64,000 nt of DNA, taken from assembly GCA_024434165.1 (NCBI GenBank), contig QMIW01000001.1, positions 62,001 to 126,000 of the forward strand, read 5' to 3'. Below, in pieces: positions 33,309 through 41,586 of the stretch (its first letter is position 1; each line of letters begins with the position of its first letter). Position numbers and translations under genes: made by a program. Origin of the DNA: Chloroflexota bacterium. Lineage in GTDB: Bacteria; Chloroflexota; Anaerolineae; Anaerolineales; Villigracilaceae. The notes below the pieces were generated by a model. That model ran no database searches. It saw only the letters and a list, made by a program, of their open reading frames with translations, and had not been told where the DNA came from.

Positions 33309-36269
33309 ATGCCAAAAAAGATATACAATTTTTCATTACTCCGGATTATCTTGCTGACCGCTCTGGCAAGCCTGATTCTGGCATGGGATGTTTCAGCGCA
33401 AGAGGCGGGACCGCAAATCCTCCCGCTTTCAGCCACGGGGCAGGGGCGCGGACATGCAATCGCTTATTCACCAGACGGGGGGACAGTAGCCGTAGGCACA
33501 TCGCTAGGCATTTATTTTTTCGACTCATCCTCATTGGAACAAACCCGCTTCATCCCCACCGACACTTGGGTGCGCGCCCTGGCATTTTCTCCCGACGGGC
33601 GCTGGCTGGCGAGCGGATCGTACGACCCCACCGTCCGTTTGTGGAACGTAAAAGACGGTACGCTGACAAAAGAACTGAACGGACATACTGCCTGGGTGCG
33701 CGGGCTGGCGTTCTCGCCCGATGGCAACTATCTGGCAACCGCCTCGGACGACAACACCGTGCGTCTCTGGCGGCTTGCCGATGGAAACGTTATCCACATC
33801 CTGCCCGAAGCGGGTGCGCGCGCCGTTACCTTCTCGCCCGATGGAACGCTGCTGGCGACGGGCGGATACGACAAAGTCATCCGCTTGTGGCGGGTAGGAG
33901 ATGGAACTCTCGTCCGCGAATTAACGGGTCATACCGACTGGGTGCGCGCCCTGGCATTCTCCCCAAATGGTGAATTTCTGGCTTCGGGCGCATTCGACGC
34001 CACCCTGCGCCTGTGGCGCGTAATGGATGGCGAATTGCTCGCCACCCGCGAAGAACACAACGCCAGCGTCTTGAGTGTAGCCTTCTCGCCCGACGGTAAC
34101 CTGCTGGCTTCCGCCTCGGTGGACACGACCGTGCGCATGTGGAGCATACCCAACGCTGAACCCTACGCCCTCCTGCGCGGACATGACGACTTCGTTTTTG
34201 GTGTGGCGTTTTCACCCGATGGCAAGACTCTCGTTTCCGCTTCCGTAGACAACACCGCCCGACTCTGGAGTGTGCCCGATTCATCCAACCCATCCGCATT
34301 GGAACAGGTTTCAGCACCGTCCAATTGCGCCGCCTGCCACCACCCGCGCGGCAAGCAGGGTCCGCCGCGCGTCATCGAGACTGGTTGCATTGTCTGCCAT
34401 CAAAACGGCGCGCTCGCCCTCAATTGGTGTCCTTTCCTGCCCCGCTCATCAGAACCGATGCGTCTCTCGATGTCATTACCGGGCTGGCAAAACGCGCTGG
34501 ATGTTCCAACAGACAACAACGAGATCAGCGTTATCATATTTCAACCCGGCAATGGTGAGCATTTTTATTCCAAAGGTGAAACCTTTAACACATTCCAAAT
34601 CAACGGAAAAGTGTTTTCGTCCACAACGCCGCTTGAACAGGTTTCAGTTAGATTGGAAGCGTGGTCAGGAACGGAACAAATAACATTTGTCTTATCCCAA
34701 CCTAGCTCCGCCGGTCAATTTTCATTTTCCTTCAACCTGACAGACTTGGGAAACCCACCTAACACAGACGCCCCGCAAGAATATAAATGCCTCGAATGTC
34801 ATCACAGGTCGCCGAATGGCGTTTTAACGGAGGGTGAAATTCTTTTGAAAGTTACCGCCTCCACACCAGAAGGAAAACATGCAGTAGACCGAAGACTCAT
34901 TTTTATCAATAAAAGTGGTGTCGCTACCCTTCCTGCGGATATAGCCTTGGAGAATGGACAACCTGTTCATGGCGTCGCCATTCAGGCTGTGACCAAACTT
35001 TATCAATGGCGTGAACGCGCGTTTCAATCGTTCAGCGACTCGAATGGAAATGCCACCCTGCAAGTGGAATCTCTCGCGCAAATTCCCACCACCTATCAAA
35101 TCTCCGTTCCGCCCACAGTAGTGGACGGCGTTCTTTATGAAAGCATTGAGTCAGTGGAGGTAATCCTGCCTCCGGCCGCAGACTCCGCGCCCGCCGTCAC
35201 TATTCAAGTGCGAGCGCGTTTGGGGCAAATCAACGGGCGCATTACCAACTTCAAAGAGCCGCTCCAACTTTGGGCAATTGAGATGCCCAATGGAGCCGTT
35301 CAGCGCGTCACTACTTCGAGTGACGGCACATTCTCCTTTGCCAACCTGCGAGTCGGCAAGTATCTTTTAACAGCCGACTTGCAGGCTCTGGCAGCGTCTG
35401 GCTTGACGATGGAGCCACAAATTGTTGATTTGAGCCAGTCACCCTCATCGGAAATCGAACTCACGCTGCAGCCACTCGAAGGTGAGACGCTTCCTGGACG
35501 AGTGACTGATGAAACAAACACGGCGCTGCCCTTTGCTTGGGTCAGCGCCGGGATGCAGACACAACAGACTTTACCCAACGCAGGCCCGTACTCGCTTTTT
35601 GGATTACCCGCCGACCCGCCCACTGTAATCGTCACCGCGCCTGGCTATTATAGTCAGGCGCAGATTGCGAACGCTTCTTCTCTCGACTTTGAGTTGGTGC
35701 CCCAACCCGAGACCCGATTCTTGCCCTGGGGTTCAGGAACCATCACCCTGCCGCCAGAGTCCGTTGCCAATGTGAATGGGCTGGAGATTGCATTTGAGCA
35801 GGGCTGGCTGTGGGGTCAGGGCGGAGACGCAGAACCGCTGATCCTGCAAGTGGATGGCGCTCAAATCACTCTCTCGTCGGGGTCGTTTGCGCTCGAACGC
35901 CTCCCCGCGCAAGAGACCTGGTTCTATTTGCTTGACGGCGAGGCGCGCATCCAGCCTTCGGGTGGGAAAATGCCCATCGAATTGGAAGCAGGTCAAATGG
36001 TCCGCATTGAAGCGGGGGAATCCATTCAAGCGGTGGATTATGACCCCATTGTCACACAGGCGCTTCACCCCACAACCGAATCCCCTCTTTCCCCTCAATG
36101 GCAGCCGAGTCTTTCCGCACAGATTCGCAACCGCCTGGCGCTGGCGGGCATCGGCGCGGCGCAAGTGGTTACGTTTGTCACCTATTCTTTAATGACTTTA
36201 TTGGTTCTCGTTTTGCCCTTTGTCGGTTTATATTGGTGGATGAGGCGCCGAAATACCTACGCTTCGTAG
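33309..36269 (+). CDS. Exported WD40 beta-propeller protein with three haem c motifs and C-terminal anchor
   Basis: 986 residues from the ATG at 33309; an upstream GTG at 33273 lies inside a hairpin and is rejected. A signal peptide (SLLRIILLTALASLILAW) is followed by seven WD40 blades (about residues 40-335), each with an AFSPDG/VRLW pattern, enough for a closed propeller. Haem c motifs follow: CAACHH (about 339), CIVCHQ (about 359) and CLECHH (about 494). Then come beta-rich regions resembling carboxypeptidase-regulatory/Ig-like domains and a terminal membrane helix (TYSLMTLLVLVLPFVGLYWW). It lies downstream of the DmsABC-type genes, so a role as extracytoplasmic electron carrier or sensor is plausible. 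I know no named family with this exact order. Confidence 0.85.
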   Translation: MPKKIYNFSLLRIILLTALASLILAWDVSAQEAGPQILPLSATGQGRGHAIAYSPDGGTVAVGTSLGIYFFDSSSLEQTRFIPTDTWVRALAFSPDGRWLASGSYDPTVRLWNVKDGTLTKELNGHTAWVRGLAFSPDGNYLATASDDNTVRLWRLADGNVIHILPEAGARAVTFSPDGTLLATGGYDKVIRLWRVGDGTLVRELTGHTDWVRALAFSPNGEFLASGAFDATLRLWRVMDGELLATREEHNASVLSVAFSPDGNLLASASVDTTVRMWSIPNAEPYALLRGHDDFVFGVAFSPDGKTLVSASVDNTARLWSVPDSSNPSALEQVSAPSNCAACHHPRGKQGPPRVIETGCIVCHQNGALALNWCPFLPRSSEPMRLSMSLPGWQNALDVPTDNNEISVIIFQPGNGEHFYSKGETFNTFQINGKVFSSTTPLEQVSVRLEAWSGTEQITFVLSQPSSAGQFSFSFNLTDLGNPPNTDAPQEYKCLECHHRSPNGVLTEGEILLKVTASTPEGKHAVDRRLIFINKSGVATLPADIALENGQPVHGVAIQAVTKLYQWRERAFQSFSDSNGNATLQVESLAQIPTTYQISVPPTVVDGVLYESIESVEVILPPAADSAPAVTIQVRARLGQINGRITNFKEPLQLWAIEMPNGAVQRVTTSSDGTFSFANLRVGKYLLTADLQALAASGLTMEPQIVDLSQSPSSEIELTLQPLEGETLPGRVTDETNTALPFAWVSAGMQTQQTLPNAGPYSLFGLPADPPTVIVTAPGYYSQAQIANASSLDFELVPQPETRFLPWGSGTITLPPESVANVNGLEIAFEQGWLWGQGGDAEPLILQVDGAQITLSSGSFALERLPAQETWFYLLDGEARIQPSGGKMPIELEAGQMVRIEAGESIQAVDYDPIVTQALHPTTESPLSPQWQPSLSAQIRNRLALAGIGAAQVVTFVTYSLMTLLVLVLPFVGLYWWMRRRNTYAS

Positions 36270-36274
36270 ACTAC

Positions 36275-36408
36275 CAACCCTCCGATCCGCCTGACCTACG
36301 GCTTACGCAATGGTCGCGCGGACATCCGCTTCACCCGAGGCGGCAGGGCTTTCAAGGAAACGCGAAAGCCTCCCGAAATCCTATTTTGGATTTCCTTGGA
36401 AAGGAGAC
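36275..36408 (+). promoter_or_regulatory. Moco-type riboswitch aptamer
   Basis: Folds by eye into the layout of the Moco RNA motif. Stem CCGCCT (36287-36292) pairs with AGGCGG (36338-36343) and encloses GACC/GGTC and GCGGA/TCCGC hairpins. Next is a hairpin with stem GGCTTTC (36347-36353) / GAAAGCC (36364-36370) and the conserved AAGGAAA in its loop, then CTCCCG, and finally GGAAAGG (36398-36404). These words match the E. coli moaA leader as I remember it. An extra hairpin (36375-36394) precedes GGAAAGG. It lies directly upstream of a molybdenum cofactor operon. The outer stem P1 could not be fixed by eye. Confidence 0.8.
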
Positions 36409-36421
36409 TCCAGCCTGCATT

Positions 36422-36451
36422 AAGGCTGTCTCCTTTCTGCGAGACAGCCTT
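36422..36451 (+). terminator. Riboswitch-controlled terminator with competing antiterminator
   Basis: An 11-bp stem, AAGGCTGTCTC (36422-36432) with GAGACAGCCTT (36441-36451), followed by TTTGTTT. The aptamer's 3' end GAAAGGAGAC (36399-36408) is complementary to GTCTCCTTTC (36428-36437), which overlaps the terminator's left arm. The two folds exclude each other, so cofactor binding would free the terminator and switch the operon off. Confidence 0.8.
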
Positions 36452-36470
36452 TTTGTTTAGGAGAAACCTC

Positions 36471-37085
36471 ATGGACATTCAACCACTGCTCGAAAAATCC
36501 TCCCGCGACCATTCCCATCTTTGCCCGCGCCAGATTCTCGGCGTGCGCCTTGGACTGACAGGGATGGCGGCTCTCGGTTTCGACACGCCGCCTGCAGGCA
36601 AGCGTCTGCTTGTCATTGCCGAAGCAGATGGCTGTTTTGTAGACGGAGTGACCGCCGCCACCAACTGCACGGTGGGGCATCGCACCTTGCGCGTGGAAGA
36701 CTATGGCAAAACCGCCGCAACTTTCGTGGATACACAAACGGGACGCGCCTTCCGCATTGCGCCCGCAACGGACATACGCCAAAAGGCGTATGCCTATTCT
36801 CCCGATGAGCCGCGTCACTACTTCGCGCAAATGGCGGCGTATCAAATCATGCCCGATGAAGAGATGTTCACCGTCACCGAAGTACAACTGGTCATGTCCA
36901 TCGAAGCCATCGTCTCGCGCCCAGGCATCCGCGTGGACTGCGATGTGTGCGGCGAAGAAATCATGAACGAGCGCGAAGTCAGACAGAACGGTCTCACCCT
37001 TTGCCGTCTTTGTGCGCACGGCGGATATTATGTAGGACAAAATTCCATTTTGTCCTATCCCCTCCAACAGGAAGCCGCGCTATGA
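36471..37085 (+). CDS. FmdE-family protein (molybdenum-associated, zinc finger)
   Basis: 204 residues from the ATG at 36471, with GGAG upstream and located just after the riboswitch terminator. The N-terminus has the FmdE pattern RDHSHLCPRQILGVRLGL, followed by the cofactor-like pocket region (DGCFVDGV). The C-terminus has a CDVC...CRLC zinc finger. The family is named after a formylmethanofuran dehydrogenase-associated protein and occurs widely in molybdenum enzyme loci; its biochemical role is not settled. First gene of the operon, overlapping moaD by four bases. Confidence 0.87.
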   Translation: MDIQPLLEKSSRDHSHLCPRQILGVRLGLTGMAALGFDTPPAGKRLLVIAEADGCFVDGVTAATNCTVGHRTLRVEDYGKTAATFVDTQTGRAFRIAPATDIRQKAYAYSPDEPRHYFAQMAAYQIMPDEEMFTVTEVQLVMSIEAIVSRPGIRVDCDVCGEEIMNEREVRQNGLTLCRLCAHGGYYVGQNSILSYPLQQEAAL

Positions 37086-37330
37086 ACCTCACAGTCAAAC
37101 TCTTCGCCACTCTCAAAGACAAAGCGCAAGCCAGCCAACTCGTGCTGGACATCGAACAGGAGCAACCGACCGTGCAAGATTTACTATCTCAAATCATCGT
37201 GCAAAAACCTTCGCTTGCCTCGTCGATGAAATCGATCCTCGTCGCGGTCAACCACGAATTCGCCTTTTCCGAACAAATCCTTGGTCCGAACGATGATATC
37301 GCGATCTTCCCTCCCGTCAGTGGAGGCTGA
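37082..37330 (+). CDS. moaD: MoaD-family sulfur carrier (molybdopterin synthase small subunit)
   Basis: 82 residues from the ATG that overlaps the fmdE-like stop. Ubiquitin-like fold with the C-terminus PPVSGG, the Gly-Gly tail that is thiocarboxylated. With MoaE it converts cyclic pyranopterin monophosphate to molybdopterin. The frame is open upstream but within the preceding gene. Next gene overlaps by one base. Confidence 0.9.
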   Translation: MNLTVKLFATLKDKAQASQLVLDIEQEQPTVQDLLSQIIVQKPSLASSMKSILVAVNHEFAFSEQILGPNDDIAIFPPVSGG

Positions 37331-38094
37331 TGATGACGTCCCTCCTGTATTTGCTTGTTCCCCTGATTGCTTTCTTCTACGCCAGCGTAGGCTTTGGCGG
37401 CGCGACAGGCTATCTGGCTGCGATGAGTTTTTTCGGTATCCCGCCGCAGGAAATGGCATCCACCGCGCTGGTTTTGAATATCCTGGTCTCCAGCATATCC
37501 TTTTCATCTTTCTACCGCGCGGGACATCTGCGCCGCGACCTGCTTCTCCCCTTCCTTGTTACGTCGGTTCCTGCCGCATTCCTTGGCGGCTACTTCAAAA
37601 TCACCGACGAGACCTATTCGATCATTCTTTATATCGTTCTCACCTTCGTAGCCGTTCGTCTTTTATTTTTCTCTACACGACGCGACGTGGAAACTGAAAC
37701 GAATCTTAATCGCCAATTACCCTCGACCAATTACCTCCTCGCTCTCATCATTGGTCTCCTCATCGGCCTCCTCTCTGGTATGGTCGGAATCGGCGGTGGG
37801 ATTTTTCTAGCCCCCATCATCATTTTTGCGCGCTGGGGGACATCCAAACACGCCTCCGCCGTCGCCGCGGCTTTTATTGCTCTCAATTCCATCAGTGGAT
37901 TACTTGGGCGCGTGGCGGGCGGCACATTGATCATCACCTCTTTCGGGTTGTCGTTGATTCCGTTTGGTCTGCTCGGCGCGTTGGCAGGCAGTTATTTGGG
38001 AGCGGTGCGGATCAACGGTCTCAACCTGCGTCGCACCCTGGGCGCGATCATGTCTTTCGCTGTATCCAATTTCTGGTTGACATTCTGGAGATGA
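37330..38094 (+). CDS. TauE/SafE-family membrane permease
   Basis: 254 residues with eight or so hydrophobic helices and the two family repeats (FFYASVGFGGATGYLAAMSF and LLIGLLSGMVGIGGGIFLAP). Members export sulfite, sulfoacetate or other small organosulfur anions. Its place inside a molybdenum cofactor operon suggests a link to sulfur or oxyanion chemistry of the enzymes, or to molybdate/sulfite traffic, but the substrate is not readable. Two ATG codons are available at 37330 and 37333. Confidence 0.88.
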   Translation: MMTSLLYLLVPLIAFFYASVGFGGATGYLAAMSFFGIPPQEMASTALVLNILVSSISFSSFYRAGHLRRDLLLPFLVTSVPAAFLGGYFKITDETYSIILYIVLTFVAVRLLFFSTRRDVETETNLNRQLPSTNYLLALIIGLLIGLLSGMVGIGGGIFLAPIIIFARWGTSKHASAVAAAFIALNSISGLLGRVAGGTLIITSFGLSLIPFGLLGALAGSYLGAVRINGLNLRRTLGAIMSFAVSNFWLTFWR

Positions 38095-38095
38095 A

Positions 38096-38908
38096 GTGCA
38101 TTCTGCGTGGCGCATTCTTGTAAGAGGCAGCGGCGACATCGGTTCAGCGGTCGCACACCAATTGTACAAGTCGGGTTATGCCGTTGCACTTCACGATTCT
38201 CCTCTCCCCATGGTCGCCCGTCGCAAGATGTCCTTCGCTGACGCTATTTTTGATGGAAACACAACGCTCGAAGCCGTGCAAGCCAGCAGAGTAAATAACC
38301 TTTCCATCCTGAGAGGCATATTGATCCAACCCACATTCATTCCTGTACTTGTCGGCGATTTCAATCGCCTCCTGTCAAAACTGCGTCCACACATCCTGGT
38401 GGACGCACGTATGAAAAAACACAGCCAACCCGAAAGGCAGATCCATCTTGCTCCGCTCACCATTGGGTTGGGACCCAATTTCACAGCAGGGCGCACCGTT
38501 CATACCGCCATCGAAACCGCCTGGGGCGAACGATTGGGGCAGGTGCTCACCCACGGCAGCACATGTCCGCTAGAGGGCGAACCCATCTCCATAGAAGGGC
38601 ATTCCCGTGATCGCTACGTCTATGCGCCTGTGGCTGGAAAATTTTCAACATCACATCAAATTGGCGATGTCGTAACCGAAGGACAGGAAATCGCCCGCAT
38701 TGGCGGAACGATTCTCCATGCGCCCATTTGTGGCATCTTGCGTGGACTGACCCATGATGGCGTTCCTGTTGAAATCAAGACCAAGATCATCGAAGTGGAT
38801 CCGCGTCTTGAACATGCGCAAATTTCGGGAATTCCCCCGCGTCCCGCCCGCATCGCCGAAAGCGTTCTCACAACCATTCAAAACTGGGAAGCCAGCCATG
38901 CTCATTGA
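38096..38908 (+). CDS. YqeB/EF2563-family molybdoenzyme maturation protein
   Basis: 270 residues, GTG start just after the permease stop. Starts with an NAD-type Rossmann strand (ILVRGSGDIGSAVAHQLY), then GLGPNFTAG and VHTAIETAWGERLG. The C-terminal part (PVAGKFSTSHQIGDVV) resembles a lipoyl-like hammerhead. The family is known from selenium-dependent molybdenum hydroxylase loci in Clostridia and Enterococcus and was proposed to act in maturation. No Mo hydroxylase lies in this window, so its client must be elsewhere or its role is broader. Overlaps moaA by 11 bases. Confidence 0.82.
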   Translation: MHSAWRILVRGSGDIGSAVAHQLYKSGYAVALHDSPLPMVARRKMSFADAIFDGNTTLEAVQASRVNNLSILRGILIQPTFIPVLVGDFNRLLSKLRPHILVDARMKKHSQPERQIHLAPLTIGLGPNFTAGRTVHTAIETAWGERLGQVLTHGSTCPLEGEPISIEGHSRDRYVYAPVAGKFSTSHQIGDVVTEGQEIARIGGTILHAPICGILRGLTHDGVPVEIKTKIIEVDPRLEHAQISGIPPRPARIAESVLTTIQNWEASHAH

Positions 38909-39887
38909 TCCGTTCGGCCGCGCCATCACCTATTTCCGCATCTCGCTCACCGATCGCTGCAACCTGCGCTGCGTTTACTGTATGCCGCGCAAGGGACTGC
39001 AATGGCAGCCGCGCGAAGAACAACTATCAGTGGGGGAAATTGTTCGGGTGGTCGAAGCCGCCGCGAGCGAAGGCGTGACGCGTGTCCGTCTTACCGGGGG
39101 CGAACCGTTGGTTCATCCACATGTGGTCGAAATCGTGCGCGGCATCGCGTCCATCAAAGGAATCGATGAAGTCAGCCTGACGACCAACGCCATGTTGCTC
39201 GCTCAACTCGCGCAGCCTCTCGCCGACGCGGGACTCAAACGCGTTAACATAAGTTTGGATTCATTGGATGCCGACAAGTTCAGACGCATCACACGCGGGG
39301 GAAAGATTGACCGCGTCTGGAAGGGAATCGCCGCCGCCGAACGCGCGCATCTCGCGCCGCTCAAACTGAATACTGTAATCGTGCGCGGACTCAACGCTGA
39401 CGAATTGCCCGCGCTCGCGCAACTGACGATTGAGAATGATTGGCATGTGCGCTTTATCGAAGTCATGCCCATCGGCAACGCGCAAGATTGGGGCGAAGGC
39501 TTCTCCGCTCCCGATGAAAGATATGTTTCAGTTCAGGAGATGCGTGCTGCCCTTTCGACTTTTGACCTTCAACCCGTGACCGCACCGATAGGCAATGGTC
39601 CCGCACGCACTTATCGCATCCCAGGCGCACTTGGCACAGTTGGATTTATCTCCCCGCTTGGCGAGCATTTTTGTCAAAATTGCAATCGCCTGCGATTGAC
39701 ATCGGATGGCAAGTTGCGTTCCTGTCTTGTAATTCCCGCTGAAGTATCCTTGCGCGACGCGGTGCGGCATGGAAAACCGCTCGAAGATTTTTTTCGTCAA
39801 GCCCTTGCCCAAAAACCTGAACATCACGATATGCTTGTCTCTGTGCCTGCTGGTTCACAACGCGGCATGAGTCAGATTGGCGGATAG
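38898..39887 (+). CDS. moaA: GTP 3',8-cyclase MoaA
   Basis: 329 residues from the ATG at 38898; the frame is open 48 codons upstream within the preceding gene. Radical SAM motif TDRCNLRCVYCMP, the second cluster site HFCQNCNRLRLTSDGKLRSC, and the C-terminal QIGG tail needed for activity are all present. It performs the first step of molybdenum cofactor synthesis, GTP to 3',8-cyclo-GTP. moaC, normally its partner, is not in the window. Confidence 0.95.
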   Translation: MLIDPFGRAITYFRISLTDRCNLRCVYCMPRKGLQWQPREEQLSVGEIVRVVEAAASEGVTRVRLTGGEPLVHPHVVEIVRGIASIKGIDEVSLTTNAMLLAQLAQPLADAGLKRVNISLDSLDADKFRRITRGGKIDRVWKGIAAAERAHLAPLKLNTVIVRGLNADELPALAQLTIENDWHVRFIEVMPIGNAQDWGEGFSAPDERYVSVQEMRAALSTFDLQPVTAPIGNGPARTYRIPGALGTVGFISPLGEHFCQNCNRLRLTSDGKLRSCLVIPAEVSLRDAVRHGKPLEDFFRQALAQKPEHHDMLVSVPAGSQRGMSQIGG

Positions 39888-39890
39888 TAG

Positions 39891-40352
39891 ATGAATTACC
39901 CAACGATTTTTTCGATCACCGAAAGTAAGATTGACCTGGACGACCTGCTTGCCAAAATCACGCTTGATTCCACAGGTGCGGCGGCAATTTTCACGGGCAT
40001 GGTACGGGGAATCACAGCGCGCAGCGACCCGCACGAGACCACCTATCTCGAATACGAATCCTATAAGCCGATGGCAGAGTTGAAAATGAGGCAGGTGGCG
40101 GACGAAATCCGCGAACGCTGGAGCGCCATCGAAGGGATTGCTATTGTGCAGAGAATCGGCAAACTGTATCCCGGCACACCTACGGTTCTAATTGCATGCA
40201 CGGCAGCCCATCGAGACACAGGCGTATTCGAGGCAGCGCGTTATGGGATTGACCGCCTCAAAGAAATTGTGCCTGTCTGGAAAAAAGAAGTGGGACCCAA
40301 AGGCGAGGAATGGGTGGAAGGGGATTATATTCCTCAGGTAGGGGAATGTTAA
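39891..40352 (+). CDS. moaE: Molybdopterin synthase catalytic subunit MoaE
   Basis: 153 residues. Family features: GAAAIFTGMVRGITA, YESYKPMAELKMRQVADEI, the histidine-rich AAHRDTGVFEAARYGID, and the active-site lysine region WKKEVGPKGEEW. It transfers sulfur from MoaD to precursor Z. Last gene of the riboswitch-controlled operon, three bases after moaA. Confidence 0.94.
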   Translation: MNYPTIFSITESKIDLDDLLAKITLDSTGAAAIFTGMVRGITARSDPHETTYLEYESYKPMAELKMRQVADEIRERWSAIEGIAIVQRIGKLYPGTPTVLIACTAAHRDTGVFEAARYGIDRLKEIVPVWKKEVGPKGEEWVEGDYIPQVGEC

Positions 40353-40743
40353 TGAATGTTCCAGAGTACACCCTGTCAACAAGGAGGCAGTCGCTACCCT
40401 ATCTCGAACGGCTCCATCCTTGACGACAGGGCAGCGACACTAGGGTAACAATCCTACTAAAATTGGATGTGAAGTCAAAACAGTCAATTCAACCGCAATC
40501 GGATCTGTCCAGAGTGGCATATATCATGTATATGGGTATAAGTTTCGGTCCACATTGAACTACAAATAATACATGCCACACCCTGCTCCCTAGACGATTG
40601 CTGCACTTTTCATTCAGGAGTGCGTACTTAAAAGAGAAGCGCCTTGACAATTCTTCCCCTTTAGCGGGATTGCCGAGGTGTTATCTTTTTCATTAATGAC
40701 TGTTCATTATAGCTAAACTATAATTTCGCTATTATTCGGAAAA
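40353..40743. other. Intergenic scar region without genes
   Basis: No plausible gene. It is visibly more AT-rich than its surroundings. It contains three complementary word pairs in crossing order: CCCTGTC (40371-40377)/GACAGGG (40425-40431), GTCGCT (40390-40395)/AGCGAC (40433-40438) and ACCCTA (40396-40401)/TAGGGT (40441-40446). An AT-rich hairpin ATTATAG/CTATAAT (40706-40724) lies near the end of the recombinase fragment. Confidence 0.6.
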
Positions 40744-41106
40744 TCAAGTAATTGCTATCTCACCGCCAAATCTTGGTGTGAAGCTCCACCTGAATGTCTC
40801 GCTTGCCAATATAGCTCGTATTCCATGATACAGTTTGTCTTCGCGCCAGGTAATAACCACATCGAATTTGTCCCTGGCGGCGGCTTTGAGAATGGACTGC
40901 AAGGCAGGGCGATCTGAGCGACTCCCCGATGGTTCGACTAGCCTGTTCCTCACCTGATATTTTTCGACATCCCGGTAGATGTGAACTATTTGCAATCCCT
41001 TTTCTTCTGCCAAACGCCGGCAATCCGATTCTTGTTCAACCGGGCTTGAACTTTCACCTAGGGTTTCAGAAGAAGTACGAATATAGATTACTACTCCTCG
41101 AGACAT
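40744..41106 (-). pseudogene. Serine recombinase N-terminal domain fragment
   Basis: 120 residues from the ATG at 41106, which has AAGGA seven bases upstream. The sequence follows the resolvase catalytic fold: VVIYIRTSSETLG (nucleophile serine region), VEQESDCRRLAEEKG, RPALQSILKAAARDKFDVVITWREDKLYH. The segment that normally reads DRLSR is here DKLYH, so catalytic arginines are changed. No DNA-binding domain follows before the stop; full-length small resolvases have about 180 residues and large ones over 450. Most likely a decayed mobile-element recombinase. Confidence 0.75.
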
Positions 41107-41586
41107 TCCGATATCCTTGATACCGAAGAAATTAGAACCTACCATTCAAATATACCGGAGACACAGTAAGGGTAGTTTCGAAGTGTCGCTACAACCACAT
41201 CTCTGACATTATCATTGCAAATGGTTGGGGCAGCATTGGGGAATTAATGATTGCCGTCTGTAGTCAGGTGTAAGCATATTAGATGAGTCCGCCTCACGAA
41301 TTTTTTCAGAGTCACACCTGCATAAACAGTGCATAAACAGATGAAGATAGTGACCCCGTAATAGACTTGATTACAGCCTTGGGATGGCGTATGGAGAAAG
41401 AAATATCCCACACAAAACCTGCCTTCTGTTTGAATGTAATCACAACCCGGGATGTTCCAGTAACCAACTGAATCTATTTTTTCCGTCCAAGAGCCTTATC
41501 TGCATATACAAGATTCTCAAGACTATACAACGTTAACCGATCATACCTGACTTTCTCTACAATTTCAGGGCTAAATTCAAGGTGAA
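41107..41586. other. Intergenic scar region upstream of truncated comM
   Basis: No convincing gene. Lower GC than neighbours. On the minus strand 41474-41586 reads as an open tail ending in YSLENLVYADKALGRKK, which could be the C-terminus of a destroyed gene, but this is weak. A TAA stop lies in the comM frame just before 41587, confirming that the comM 5' part does not continue leftwards. A tandem 11-base repeat is listed separately. Confidence 0.5.
41319..41340. repeat. Tandem 11-base repeat TGCATAAACAG x2
   Basis: Two perfect adjacent copies in the region between the recombinase fragment and truncated comM. Could be remnant recombinase-binding or attachment sequence, but nothing proves it. 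Confidence 0.55.

Noticed and set aside
32933-33973. 346-residue plus-strand open frame overlapping the anchor and WD40 genes
   Set aside because: Arg/His-rich out-of-frame translation of two well-supported genes; no domain logic.
40371-40446. tRNA or small structured RNA in the scar region
   Set aside because: The complementary words cross, and no cloverleaf, anticodon arm or T-loop consensus could be laid out.
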